Shown: piece by piece, positions 6,906 through 15,206 of the stretch | Position numbering within the stretch: the stretch's first letter is position 1 | Layout: the number at the start of each line of letters is the position of its first letter | From: Clostridia bacterium | Lineage (GTDB): Bacteria; Bacillota; Clostridia; Christensenellales; Aristaeellaceae | Direction of reading: 5' to 3' | DNA: 26,688 nt | Assembly (NCBI GenBank): GCA_900769875.1 | Contig: CAAGII010000033.1 | Coordinates: forward strand, 1 to 26,688 | Notes under the pieces: generated by a model | What the model saw: only the letters and a program-made list of their open reading frames with translations | What the model was told of the DNA's origin: nothing | Databases searched by the model: none | Program-made: the position numbers and the translations under genes

Positions 6906-8114
6906 TTACTTGTTCTTCTGATCCACGATGGCCTTGACCTTGAGCGGCAGACCCAGCAGGTTGATGAAGCCCTCGGAATCCTTGTGGCTGTACATATCCT
7001 TGCTGTCGCCGAAGGTGGCGATCTCCTCCAGGTAGAGGCTGTTGGGGCTGGTCACGCCTGCGTTCATGCAGTTGCCCTTGTACAGCTTCACCTTCACGGT
7101 GCCGGTCACCTGCTCCTGCGTGCTGTCCACAAACGCGCTCAGCGCCTGCCGCAGGGGCGTGTACCACATGCCGTCGTACACAAGCTCGGCAAACTTGGAG
7201 GCCACCAGCTCCTTGTAGTGGCTGGTCTGGCGATCAAGCGTGATTTCCTCCAGAATGTGGTGCGCCTCGTAGAGCATCGTGCCGCCGGGGGTTTCGTACA
7301 CGCCGCGGCTCTTCATGCCCACCAGACGGTTCTCCACCAGATCCGCCACACCCACGCCGTTGCGCGCGGCGATTTCGTTGGCGCGCGTGAGCAGCTCAAC
7401 CGCGTCCAGCTTTTCGCCGTTGATGGCCACGGGCACGCCCTTCTCAAAGTCGATGGTGCAGTATTCGGCCTTGTCCGGCGCGTCCTCAGGGCGCACCATG
7501 GTCAGCAGAAGGTCTGCCGGCGGCTCGTTGGCGGGGTTTTCCAGATCGGCGCCCTCGTGGCTGATGTGCCAGATGTTGCGATCCATCGAATAGGGGCGGT
7601 CCTTCTTCACGGGCACGGGGATGTTGCGCGCCTCGGCGTACTCGATCTCCTCCTCGCGGGTCTTGATATCCCAGATGCGCCACGGCGCGATGATCTTCAT
7701 CGCGGGGTCGAACGCCTTGATGGTCAGCTCAAAGCGCACCTGATCGTTGCCCTTGCCGGTGCAGCCGTGGCAGATGGCGGTGCAGCCCTCCTTGTGCGCG
7801 ATCTCCACCAGACGCTTGGCGATCAGCGGCCGCGCGAAGGAGGTGCCCAGCAGGTACTTGCCCTCGTACACCGCGCCGGCCTTCAGGGTCGGCCAGATGA
7901 AGTCCTCCACAAACTCCTTGCGCAGGTCTTCAATATACAGCTTTTCGGCGCCGCACTTCTTTGCCTTTTCGTGCAGGGGCTCCAGCTCCTCGCCCTGACC
8001 CACGTCGCCCGCCACGCAGACCACGTCGCAATCGTAATTCTCCTTGAGCCACGGTACAATAATGGAGGTATCCAGACCGCCGGAATAGGCCAGCAGCACG
8101 CGCATCTTTGCCAT
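6906..8114 (-). CDS. argG: Argininosuccinate synthase
   Basis: ArgG joins citrulline and aspartate with ATP to form argininosuccinate, the penultimate step of arginine synthesis, in the cytoplasm. The 402-residue length is normal. The N-terminal pyrophosphatase loop AYSGGLDTS (residues 9-17) is intact. Family stretches such as HGCTGKGNDQVRFE, KKDRPYSMDRNIWHISHEG and SRGVYETPGG are present. ATG 8114 is chosen because the protein then starts MAKMRVLLAYSGG, as expected, with AAGGAG about 9 nt upstream; an in-frame extension to 8366 crosses the promoter. No argH neighbours it here. A palindrome overlapping the promoter suggests repression by a dimeric regulator. Confidence 0.97.
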   Translation of the reverse strand: MAKMRVLLAYSGGLDTSIIVPWLKENYDCDVVCVAGDVGQGEELEPLHEKAKKCGAEKLYIEDLRKEFVEDFIWPTLKAGAVYEGKYLLGTSFARPLIAKRLVEIAHKEGCTAICHGCTGKGNDQVRFELTIKAFDPAMKIIAPWRIWDIKTREEEIEYAEARNIPVPVKKDRPYSMDRNIWHISHEGADLENPANEPPADLLLTMVRPEDAPDKAEYCTIDFEKGVPVAINGEKLDAVELLTRANEIAARNGVGVADLVENRLVGMKSRGVYETPGGTMLYEAHHILEEITLDRQTSHYKELVASKFAELVYDGMWYTPLRQALSAFVDSTQEQVTGTVKVKLYKGNCMNAGVTSPNSLYLEEIATFGDSKDMYSHKDSEGFINLLGLPLKVKAIVDQKNK

Positions 8115-8166
8115 GATGATTCTCTCCTTAGCTTCTCGCATCCTTGCGTTGATTGGAACATGCGAT

Positions 8167-8195
8167 AGTATACACCACGGTGTATAAAAATGCAA
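8167..8195 (-). promoter_or_regulatory. Promoter of argG
   Basis: On the minus strand TTGCAT (8195-8190), a 17 bp spacer and TATACT (8172-8167) form a promoter. Transcription would start near 8160, about 46 nt before the ATG at 8114. Confidence 0.75.
8169..8186. promoter_or_regulatory. 18 bp palindromic operator candidate at the argG promoter
   Basis: TATACACC-AC-GGTGTATA is a perfect inverted repeat with 8 bp arms and a 2 bp centre. It fills most of the spacer and overlaps the -10 of the argG promoter, a classic position for a repressor. It does not resemble the ARG box consensus of ArgR/AhrC (TGAAT/ATTCA arms), so the regulator is unknown. The ruvC promoter lies 75 bp away and is probably not covered. 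Confidence 0.6.
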
Positions 8196-8260
8196 GGGGT
8201 ATTTGCAAAAAACATCAGGAATGCAGCGCCGCCGCGCGAGGAAAAGCGGGACGGAACGCG

Positions 8261-8288
8261 TTGACAAACGGCGTTTCCATGATATGAT
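8261..8288 (+). promoter_or_regulatory. Promoter of the ruvCAB-GNAT-queA operon
   Basis: TTGACA (8261-8266), a 16 bp spacer and TATGAT (8283-8288) give a strong sigma-A-like promoter. The start site would be near 8295, about 55 nt before the ruvC ATG at 8350. Confidence 0.8.
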
Positions 8289-8349
8289 AGAAGAGGGACA
8301 TATGTTCGCCCGCGACGCGGCGCGGATCTGTCCGGGAAGGAAGAAGGGC

Positions 8350-8844
8350 ATGATCGTACTGGGCATCGACCCCGGCTACGCGCTGATGGGCTGGGGCGTG
8401 GTGGAAATGCGCGGAAGCGCCATGCGGCTGATTGACTACGGCTGCGTGGAGACCAGCCCGCCCGCGCCCATGCAGCACCGCCTGCGGACGCTGCAGCTGG
8501 GCGTGAAAAGCCTGCTGGATATCTACAAGCCGGACGACGTGGCGTTTGAGGAGCTTTTTTTTGCGCGCAATGTGACCACCGCGCTCATGGTGGGCGCTGC
8601 GCGCGGCGCGGCGATCATTGCCGCGACGGAGTATACAGAGAACCTGTATGAATATACACCCATGCAAATCAAGCAGGCGGTGACGGGCTACGGCAAGGCC
8701 GACAAGAAGCAGGTGCAGCAGATGGTGAAGCTGCTGCTGAACCTGCGCGAGACGCCCAAGCCCGACGACGCGGCGGACGCGATCGCATGCGCCATCACAC
8801 ACTGCCAGAGCGGCGCGGCGCGCGAGCAGTTCCGCATGAAGTGA
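8350..8844 (+). CDS. ruvC: Crossover junction endonuclease RuvC
   Basis: RuvC is the dimeric nuclease that cuts Holliday junctions after branch migration by RuvAB. The 164-residue protein starts MIVLGIDPGYALMGWGV, with the first catalytic Asp at residue 7. The second acidic site lies in AFEELFFARN and the C-terminal pair in KPDDAADAIACA, matching the family. ATG 8350 is chosen because the protein then begins at the conserved first strand, with a GA-rich binding site (GGAAGGAAGAAGGG) just upstream; an upstream extension to 8203 crosses the promoter. It is the first gene of a five-gene transcription unit; ruvA begins 15 bp after its stop. Confidence 0.96.
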   Translation: MIVLGIDPGYALMGWGVVEMRGSAMRLIDYGCVETSPPAPMQHRLRTLQLGVKSLLDIYKPDDVAFEELFFARNVTTALMVGAARGAAIIAATEYTENLYEYTPMQIKQAVTGYGKADKKQVQQMVKLLLNLRETPKPDDAADAIACAITHCQSGAAREQFRMK

Positions 8845-8859
8845 CGGAGGAGGAATGGC

Positions 8860-9462
8860 ATGTACGCGTTTATTGAGGGCCAGGTCTGCGAGAAAAGCGG
8901 CGGCACCATGGTGCTGCTTGCGGGCGGCGTGGGCTACCTCGTCAACTGCTCGATGAACACATTGCAGGCCGCGCCCGCGCCGGGCGGGAGCATGCGCTGC
9001 TACACCTACCTCTCGGTGCGCGAGGACGCGATGGAGCTGTACGGCTTTGCTACGCGCGAGGAGCGGGAGCTGTTTCTCTCCCTCACGGGGGTGACGGGCG
9101 TGGGCGCAAAGACCGCGCTGGGGCTGCTGGGCGCGATGCCGCTGCACGATTTGAACCTTGCCATCCTGCTGGGGGATGTGGGCGCGCTCACCCGCGCACC
9201 CGGCATCGGCAAAAAGACGGCGCAGCGCATCGCGCTGGAGCTCAAGGACAAGGTTAGCCAGGAGGCGGTCAACGCGCCCGCGCAGCCTGCCCAGGCGTCA
9301 GGCGCAGCCGATGCTGGCGGCGTGGCCGACGCGCTGGAGGCGCTCATCGCCCTTGGCTACAGCGGCGTGGAGGCGCGCGCGGCGCTGATGAAGGTGAAGG
9401 ATCAGTCCGACAGGACGGAGGAGCTCATCCGTCTTGCCCTTCGCTCGCTGGCGGGCATGTAA
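8860..9462 (+). CDS. ruvA: Holliday junction branch migration protein RuvA
   Basis: RuvA binds four-way junctions as a tetramer and recruits the RuvB motor. The 200-residue length is typical. The OB-fold domain begins MYAFIEGQV. Two helix-hairpin-helix motifs follow, seen in SLTGVTGVGAKTALGLL and RAPGIGKKTAQRIALELKDK. The C-terminal domain that contacts RuvB (about residues 150-200) contains ALIALGYSGVEARAALMKV. A GGAGGAGGAA site stands before the ATG. There are 15 bp gaps on both sides, so it is co-transcribed with ruvC and ruvB. Confidence 0.97.
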   Translation: MYAFIEGQVCEKSGGTMVLLAGGVGYLVNCSMNTLQAAPAPGGSMRCYTYLSVREDAMELYGFATREERELFLSLTGVTGVGAKTALGLLGAMPLHDLNLAILLGDVGALTRAPGIGKKTAQRIALELKDKVSQEAVNAPAQPAQASGAADAGGVADALEALIALGYSGVEARAALMKVKDQSDRTEELIRLALRSLAGM

Positions 9463-9477
9463 CGGGAGGCATCAGGC

Positions 9478-10530
9478 ATGCAGGACGAACGATTGGTGAC
9501 CGGCGGCTTTCAGACGGAGGACGCGGCGCTGGAGAACAGCCTGCGTCCCCATACCCTGCGGGATTATGTGGGGCAGGAGCCGGTCAAGAAAAGCCTTGGC
9601 ATCTATATTCAGGCGGCGCTGAGCCGCCACGACACGCTGGACCATATGCTGCTCTACGGCCCGCCCGGGCTTGGCAAAACCACGCTGGCCACCATTGTGG
9701 CAGCGGAGATGGGGCAGAACATCCGCGTCACCTCCGGCCCCGCCATTGAGCGGCCGGGCGATCTGGCGTCGATTCTGGCCAATCTCAATCAGGGCGACGT
9801 GCTGTTTATTGATGAGATTCACCGTCTCTCCCGCTCGGTGGAGGAGGTACTCTACCCCGCCATGGAGGATTTTGCCATTGATATCATGATTGGCAAGGGT
9901 CCCACGGCGCGCTCCATCCGCGTGGCGGTGCCGCGCTTCACGCTGGTGGGCGCGACCACGCGCGCGGGGCAGCTGTCCGCGCCGCTGCGCGACCGCTTCG
10001 GCATCCTGTTCCGGCTGGAGCTGTACCAGCCCCGCGAGCTGGCGGGCATCGTGCGCCGCAGCGCCGATATTCTGGGCGTGCAGGCGGACGACGAGGGCGT
10101 ACTGGAGATCGCCACGCGCAGCCGCGGCACGCCGCGAATCGCCAACCGCATGCTCAAGCGCGTGCGCGACTACGCGCAGGTGCGCGGCGGCGGCATGATT
10201 ACCCGCGGTATTGCGCGCGAGGCGCTGGTAATGCTGGATGTGGACGAGCTGGGGCTGGACAAGACCGACCGCGCCATGCTCGCCACAATGATGGACAAAT
10301 TCGGCGGCGGCCCGGTGGGGCTTGACACCCTCGCGGCGACCACGGGCGAGGACGCGGCGACCATCGAGGATGTGTACGAGCCGTATCTGATGCAGCTGGG
10401 CTTCATCATGCGCACGCCGCGCGGCAGGGTATGCACCCCCGCGGCGTGGGAGCATATGCACCGCGCCATGCCCTGCGTCTCATCGCTTGATAAGCAGGTG
10501 GAGGGGCAGATGAAGCTGGAGCTTGACTGA
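9478..10530 (+). CDS. ruvB: Holliday junction branch migration ATPase RuvB
   Basis: RuvB is the hexameric AAA+ motor that drives branch migration. The protein has 350 residues. Walker A is GPPGLGKTT from Gly61, Walker B is LFIDEIHRL with Asp112-Glu113, and sensor 1 is LVGATTRAG. The RLELYQPRELAGIVRRSA segment and the winged-helix C-terminus (GPVGLDTLAATTGED, then EPYLMQLGFIMRTPRGR) are typical. GGGAGG lies 8 nt before ATG 9478. Third gene of the operon. Confidence 0.98.
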   Translation: MQDERLVTGGFQTEDAALENSLRPHTLRDYVGQEPVKKSLGIYIQAALSRHDTLDHMLLYGPPGLGKTTLATIVAAEMGQNIRVTSGPAIERPGDLASILANLNQGDVLFIDEIHRLSRSVEEVLYPAMEDFAIDIMIGKGPTARSIRVAVPRFTLVGATTRAGQLSAPLRDRFGILFRLELYQPRELAGIVRRSADILGVQADDEGVLEIATRSRGTPRIANRMLKRVRDYAQVRGGGMITRGIAREALVMLDVDELGLDKTDRAMLATMMDKFGGGPVGLDTLAATTGEDAATIEDVYEPYLMQLGFIMRTPRGRVCTPAAWEHMHRAMPCVSSLDKQVEGQMKLELD

Positions 10531-10545
10531 AGGAGATGACGGAAC

Positions 10546-11097
10546 ATGCGGTTTGAACCATTCCGTTTTCCGCTGCGGGACGGCCACGTGTGCGAGCTGC
10601 GCCCGCCTGTGGAGGAGGACGGTGAGGAAATGCTTGCGTGGCTGCGCGGCGTGGTGACCGAAACGCCCTATCTGCTGCGCACGCCGGAGGAGGCCGCGCG
10701 CCTGACCGTGGAGGCGGAAAAGCGTTTCCTGATGGGCGTTGCGGATTCGCCCGGCTCGCTCATGGCGGTCGCGGTTGTGGACGGGGAGATTGTGGGCAAC
10801 TGCCAGGTGGATTTTTGCGGCGCGCAAAAGCAGCGCCATCTGTGCAGCGTGGCCATCGCGCTGTCGAAAAAGTGCTGGGGCAACGGCCTTGGCACGCGCA
10901 TGCTTTCATTCCTGCTGGACACGGCGCGAGCGCGCGAGGGCGTGAAGAAGTGCGAGCTGGAATTCATCGGTGGCAATGACCGCGCCCGCGCGCTCTACGA
11001 GAAGCTGGGCTTCCGGGTGGTCGGCGTGCGTCCCGGGGCGATCTGCCAGGGGGATGGGTCGCTGGTGGATCTGTACCTGATGCAGTGTGAATTGTGA
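10546..11097 (+). CDS. GNAT family N-acetyltransferase (RimJ/RimL-like)
   Basis: This 183-residue protein has a full GNAT fold. Motif A is HLCSVAIALSKKCWGNGLGT, where the Gly-rich loop after the strand binds acetyl-CoA pyrophosphate. The C-terminal motif NDRARALYEKLGFRVVG precedes the last strands. Such enzymes acetylate amino groups of proteins, polyamines, antibiotics or other small molecules; the substrate cannot be deduced here. AAGGAG lies about 10 nt upstream of the ATG. It is inserted between ruvB and queA, which often adjoin each other in other genomes, with 15 bp after ruvB and a few bases before queA, so it is part of the operon. Confidence 0.88.
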   Translation: MRFEPFRFPLRDGHVCELRPPVEEDGEEMLAWLRGVVTETPYLLRTPEEAARLTVEAEKRFLMGVADSPGSLMAVAVVDGEIVGNCQVDFCGAQKQRHLCSVAIALSKKCWGNGLGTRMLSFLLDTARAREGVKKCELEFIGGNDRARALYEKLGFRVVGVRPGAICQGDGSLVDLYLMQCEL

Positions 11098-11107
11098 GGG
11101 AATGCAT

Positions 11108-12154
11108 TTGAAAACATCGGATTTTGACTACGAGCTTCCGCAGGAGCTGATCGCGCAGACGCCCATGGAGCCGCGCGACCACAGCCGCCTGATGGTGATC
11201 CACCGCGACACGCATACGCGCGAGCATCGCCGCTTTGACGATATTGTGGAGTACCTGCATCCGGGCGATGCGCTGGTCATCAACGAAACGCGCGTGATTC
11301 CCGCGCGCCTGCTTGGCGTGAAGGAAACCGCGCCCGGGCAGACCGGCGGCGGCGCGGCGGTGGAGGTGCTGCTGCTGCGGCGCGAAAGCGCCACCGACTG
11401 GGAAGCGCTGGTGCGTCCCGGCAAGCGGCTGCATCAGGGCGCGATGGTGTCCTTTGGCGGAGGGCTGCTGCGGTGCGAGATTCTCGGCAATGTAGAGGAA
11501 ATCGGCGGCAGGCGCGTCCGCTTCCATTATGAGGGCGTGTTTGAGGAGCTGCTGGATCGGCTGGGCGAAATGCCCCTGCCGCCCTACATCCACGAAAAGC
11601 TTCAGGATCGCGAGCGCTACCAGACCGTGTACGCCCGCGCGGAGGGCAGCGCCGCCGCGCCGACGGCCGGGCTGCACTTCACCCCGGAGCTGCTGGAGCG
11701 CATCCGGGCGAAGGGCGTTGCCATTGTGCCGGTGCTGCTGCATGTGGGGCTGGGCACGTTCCGCCCCGTTTCCGTGGACGATGTGGAGAACCACGTCATG
11801 CACTCGGAGTTCTATCAGGTGACGCAGGAGGCTGCGGATACGCTCAACCGCGTCCGCTTAAGCGGCGGCAGGCTTATCTGCGTGGGCACCACCTCCGTGC
11901 GCACCATTGAAACGGTCGCGACCGAGGACGGCGTGGTGCACGCCGGAAGCGGCGACACCGCCATCTTCATCAAGCCGGGCGTGAAGATCAAGGCGGTGGA
12001 CGCGCTGATTACCAACTTCCACCTGCCCCAGAGCACCCTGCTGATGCTGGTATCCGCCTTCATGGGGCGCGAGTTCGCGCTGGAAAGCTACGAGGAGGCC
12101 GTGCGCGAGCGCTACCGCTTCTTCTCCTTCGGGGACGCGATGTTCATCGAGTAA
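11108..12154 (+). CDS. queA: S-adenosylmethionine:tRNA ribosyltransferase-isomerase QueA
   Basis: QueA transfers the ribosyl group of SAM to 7-aminomethyl-7-deazaguanine in tRNA, forming epoxyqueuosine. The 348-residue protein has the family stretches LPQELIAQTPMEPRDHSRL near the start, then NETRVIPARL, AAPTAGLHFT and TNFHLPQSTLLMLVSAF. The start is a TTG at 11108, giving MKTSDFDYELP as in typical QueA. GAGGG (11096-11100) is 7 nt upstream of it, whereas ATG 11102 and GTG 11087 are placed wrongly relative to that site. The stop of the preceding GNAT gene lies within the same 10 bp. The partner gene tgt does not follow, so the rest of the queuosine pathway is elsewhere. Confidence 0.95.
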   Translation: MKTSDFDYELPQELIAQTPMEPRDHSRLMVIHRDTHTREHRRFDDIVEYLHPGDALVINETRVIPARLLGVKETAPGQTGGGAAVEVLLLRRESATDWEALVRPGKRLHQGAMVSFGGGLLRCEILGNVEEIGGRRVRFHYEGVFEELLDRLGEMPLPPYIHEKLQDRERYQTVYARAEGSAAAPTAGLHFTPELLERIRAKGVAIVPVLLHVGLGTFRPVSVDDVENHVMHSEFYQVTQEAADTLNRVRLSGGRLICVGTTSVRTIETVATEDGVVHAGSGDTAIFIKPGVKIKAVDALITNFHLPQSTLLMLVSAFMGREFALESYEEAVRERYRFFSFGDAMFIE

Positions 12155-12162
12155 TCCCCTGA

Positions 12163-12190
12163 CCGCTGCGCTTTGCGGCGGTTTTCTTTA
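12163..12190 (+). terminator. Intrinsic terminator of the ruvC-queA operon
   Basis: CCGCTGC-GCTTT-GCGGCGG (12163-12181, one T-G pair) is followed by TTTTCTTTA. It lies 8 bp past the queA stop. Confidence 0.8.
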
Positions 12191-12206
12191 TTTCCGCGCT
12201 GTGATC

Positions 12207-12238
12207 GCTCCAATGTGACAGCTTTGTCACCTTGGAGC
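12207..12238. promoter_or_regulatory. 32 bp inverted repeat, BceR-type operator candidate
   Basis: Outer arms GCTCCAA and TTGGAGC and inner arms GTGACA and TGTCAC around a GCTT centre form a near-perfect palindrome with one mismatch per side (T12214 and C12231). The inner part reads TGACA-N4-TGTCA, close to the TNACA-N4-TGTAA type of site described for BceR-like response regulators of Firmicutes. It lies about 22 bp upstream of the putative -35, as expected for an activator. With no following T run it is not a terminator. Confidence 0.6.
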
Positions 12239-12259
12239 CCAAAGTGTTAGGGAAAGCGA

Positions 12260-12288
12260 TGGCAGACAAAGCGCGCGCGTGGTACACT
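12260..12288 (+). promoter_or_regulatory. Promoter of the BceAB-like transporter operon
   Basis: TACACT (12283-12288) is preceded by TG one base upstream, an extended -10. The -35 candidate TGGCAG, 17 bp upstream, matches the consensus poorly, which suits a promoter that needs an activator bound at the inverted repeat upstream. The start site would be near 12295. Confidence 0.5.
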
Positions 12289-12331
12289 GAAACTGTGCCC
12301 GGATCGGGGGTGCAGGAATGGAGGGAATCAT

Positions 12332-13117
12332 ATGGCGATTCTGGAGGTCAAAGGACTGACCAAAACGTATACCACGCGCCTTGGCGCGCAGAAGGTGCAC
12401 GCGCTCAATGGCGTCGAATTTTCCGCGGAAAAGGGCGAGTTCATCGCCATCATGGGCGAGAGCGGCTCGGGCAAGACGACGCTGCTGAACATCCTTGCCG
12501 CGCTGGACAGCGCCACCTCGGGACAGGTGCTGCTGGACGGGCGCGAGCTGAGCCGCGTGCGCGACAGGGAGCGCGCCGCCTTCCGCCGCGATCATCTGGG
12601 CTTTGTGTTTCAGGACTTCAATCTGCTGGATACCTTCACCGTGCGCGACAACATCCTGCTGCCGCTGGTGCTGCAGAACCGGAAGGTGGAGGAGATGGAA
12701 AAGCGTCTCACGCCGCTGATTGCAAGCCTCGGCCTGAGCGGACTGGAGCAGAAGTATCCGTGGGAGATCAGCGGCGGTCAGAAGCAGCGCACCTGCGTGG
12801 CGCGCGCGCTCATCACCCGCCCCGACCTGCTGCTGGCCGACGAGCCCACCGGCGCGCTGGATTCCAAGGCAAGCCAGAAGCTGATGGCGCTCTTTGAGGA
12901 GATCAACCGTGCCGGGCAGACCATCTTGATGGTGACGCATTCGGCGCAGGCGGCCAGCTCCTCCGGGCGCGTGCTGTTCATCAAGGACGGCATGGTGTAC
13001 AACCAGATGTACCGCGGCAAAATGAGCCGCGAGGCGTTCTATCAGAAGATCATGACCTCCATGGCCGTGATGACCAGCCCCGCGAGCGAGATCGAGGTCG
13101 GGGGTGAGGAGGAATGA
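12332..13117 (+). CDS. ABC transporter ATP-binding protein, BceA/MacB type
   Basis: This 261-residue ATPase has Walker A GESGSGKTT (from Gly42), Q-loop FVFQDFNLLDTFTV, signature ISGGQKQR, Walker B LLLADEPTGALD and the H-loop VTHS. The LLD-T-x-T-V-x-D-N segment and the D-S-K-A-S after Walker B are characteristic of the MacB/LolD/BceA subclass. With its permease it probably protects against cell-wall-active peptide antibiotics such as bacitracin, inferred from the family. GGAGGG lies 6 nt before the ATG. The stop overlaps the next start as ATGA, so the two are translationally coupled. No sensor kinase or response regulator gene accompanies it here. Confidence 0.92.
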   Translation: MAILEVKGLTKTYTTRLGAQKVHALNGVEFSAEKGEFIAIMGESGSGKTTLLNILAALDSATSGQVLLDGRELSRVRDRERAAFRRDHLGFVFQDFNLLDTFTVRDNILLPLVLQNRKVEEMEKRLTPLIASLGLSGLEQKYPWEISGGQKQRTCVARALITRPDLLLADEPTGALDSKASQKLMALFEEINRAGQTILMVTHSAQAASSSGRVLFIKDGMVYNQMYRGKMSREAFYQKIMTSMAVMTSPASEIEVGGEEE

Positions 13118-15168
13118 CGCGCTTCCTGTACCTGCATCTGGCGTCGCAGAACATCAGGCGCAACGGCGAAACGTGGCGGCCGTTCCTGCTTGCCTTGTCG
13201 CTGCTCACCTTTGCGCTCTATTCGCTGGCGATGCTCAAGGCCGCGCCGATGCTCGACCCCGCGATGGGCATGAGCGCCAACATGATCATGTCGCTCATCT
13301 TCTCGCTCGGCCTTGTGGTGGTGGGCGTGTTCACGCTGGTGTTTCTCATCTACGCGGACGCGTTCCTGCTCAAGCGCCGCAAGAAGGAAATCGGCCTCTA
13401 CGGCGTGCTGGGCATGGAACGCCGCCACATCATGCGCGTGCAGCTCTATGAGCTGCTCATCGCCTATCTCATCACCATGCTCATCGGGCTGGGGCTTGGC
13501 ATGCTGCTGGCGCGGCTGATGTTCCTTGTGCTGCGCGCGCTGACGGGGCTGCCCATCGCGGTCACCGGCGCGCCCAGCTTACCGGCGATCCTGCTGGTCG
13601 CGGCTTTGACCGGCGCGATGTTCCTTGGGCTGCTCGCGCGCCACAGCGCGGCGGTTGTCCGCATCAGGCCGATGGACCTGCTCCACGCGCCCCAGCAGAG
13701 CGAGCGCGAGCCCCGCGCAAACTGGCTGCTTGCCATTCTCGGCGTGGTCTGCATGCTGGCGGGCTACGGCATCGCGCTGCGCGTGAAGGAGCCTGTCAGC
13801 GCGATTACCTTCTTCTTCTTTGCGGTGCTGCTGGTCATTGTGGGCACATATCTTGTGTTCATCACCACCTCGGTGGCTCTGCTCAGGCTGCTCAAGGGCA
13901 ACAAACGCTTCTACTATCAGCCCCGGCATATGATTACGGTATCCGGCATGCTCTACCGCATGAAGGCGAACGCGTCGGGGCTTGCGTCCATCGCGATCCT
14001 TTCCACTATGGCGATGGTGACCATTGGCACCACATCGTCGCTGTACCTTGGTACGGAGCGCATCATCAGCCGCATGTATCCATACGATTTCAGCATCAGC
14101 ACCCGGACTGTGGAGGAGCGCGACCTCGCAAAGAAGCGCATATTCGCCTGGGCGGAGGAAAACGGCGTGGCCATCGGCGATACGTTGTGCATCCGCAGCC
14201 GCCAGAGCCTGGTGCGGGTGACGGAGGGGGGCACGCGCCTTGAGCCCGGCTCGGCGCTGGTGGGCAGCGTGACGGAAAGCGAGCTGTATATGGTGACCGC
14301 CGTGCCCGCCGCGGATTTCACCAATGCGACCGGCACAGCGCTTGACCTTGCCCCGGACGAGGCCGCGTGGTACGGAAGCCCCGTGGGCGACACGCTGCGC
14401 GTCGGGGGAAGCAGCTGGCGCGTGCGCCTGATCGACCGCCCGGCGGTGCCGCTGACTGACGGCAACTCCGACTACCTGATCGGCCAGGGCGTGCTGGTGC
14501 TGCCCGAATGGGACGATGTGATCGCCTTCGCCCGCGCCACGCCCGGAAGGTACGAGGATCCGGAGGAGCTGGAGCTTGATTGCTTCTTCCGCCTCAACTG
14601 GCTCACGGGCAGCCGCGCCGAGCGCGCCCAGTGGGAGCGCGACGCGGAGGTCGCCGCGCTGCATGCCGATCAGGGCGAGGCGATTCCTGCCTTCACCGTC
14701 AGCATGCGGGATGACGCCGCCATCGAATTCTATTCCACCTACGGCTCGCTGGTGTTTGTGGGACTGTTTCTTGGCATCATTTTCCTGATGGGCACGCTGC
14801 TGATTATCTACTTCAAGCAGCTGAGCGAGGGCTATCAGGATCACGACAGGTTCATCATTCTCCAGAAGGTCGGCATGAGTCAGCAGGAGGTCAGGCACAC
14901 CGTCAGGCAGCAGATTTTGCTGGTGTTCATGGCGCCGCTCGCGGTGGCGCTGTGCCATGTGGCAGGCTCGCTGAAGATGATTGCGCTGATGCTGAGGATG
15001 TTTGGACTAGCGGACGTGCCATTCATTGCGGTATGCTCGCTCGGCTCTGCGGTCATTGTGGCGGCGGCCTACGCGCTGTTCTACAGCCGCACTGCCCGTA
15101 CCTATTACCGCCTTGTGCGCTTTGACGGCATGGACGCGATGGTCGGGCGGCACGAGCAGCGTGCATGA
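13114..15168 (+). CDS. ABC transporter permease, BceB type (FtsX-like)
   Basis: This 684-residue membrane protein has the BceB layout. There is one N-terminal transmembrane segment, then a block of further segments (about residues 50-300) containing the FtsX-like KRRKKEIGLYGVLGMERRHI. A large extracellular domain (about 310-540) follows, and then three C-terminal segments with YQDHDRFIILQKVGMSQQEV in the cytoplasmic loop. Ten segments and a 200-residue loop between TM7 and TM8 are the hallmark of antimicrobial-peptide-sensing Bce modules, which lift lipid-bound targets free of the drug and signal flux to a dedicated histidine kinase. That kinase is not in the window. The substrate is unknown. 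Confidence 0.9.
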   Translation: MTRFLYLHLASQNIRRNGETWRPFLLALSLLTFALYSLAMLKAAPMLDPAMGMSANMIMSLIFSLGLVVVGVFTLVFLIYADAFLLKRRKKEIGLYGVLGMERRHIMRVQLYELLIAYLITMLIGLGLGMLLARLMFLVLRALTGLPIAVTGAPSLPAILLVAALTGAMFLGLLARHSAAVVRIRPMDLLHAPQQSEREPRANWLLAILGVVCMLAGYGIALRVKEPVSAITFFFFAVLLVIVGTYLVFITTSVALLRLLKGNKRFYYQPRHMITVSGMLYRMKANASGLASIAILSTMAMVTIGTTSSLYLGTERIISRMYPYDFSISTRTVEERDLAKKRIFAWAEENGVAIGDTLCIRSRQSLVRVTEGGTRLEPGSALVGSVTESELYMVTAVPAADFTNATGTALDLAPDEAAWYGSPVGDTLRVGGSSWRVRLIDRPAVPLTDGNSDYLIGQGVLVLPEWDDVIAFARATPGRYEDPEELELDCFFRLNWLTGSRAERAQWERDAEVAALHADQGEAIPAFTVSMRDDAAIEFYSTYGSLVFVGLFLGIIFLMGTLLIIYFKQLSEGYQDHDRFIILQKVGMSQQEVRHTVRQQILLVFMAPLAVALCHVAGSLKMIALMLRMFGLADVPFIAVCSLGSAVIVAAAYALFYSRTARTYYRLVRFDGMDAMVGRHEQRA

Positions 15169-15206
15169 GCCTTGCCCGTGCGGATGCCTTCCGCAGCACC
15201 ATTGCC

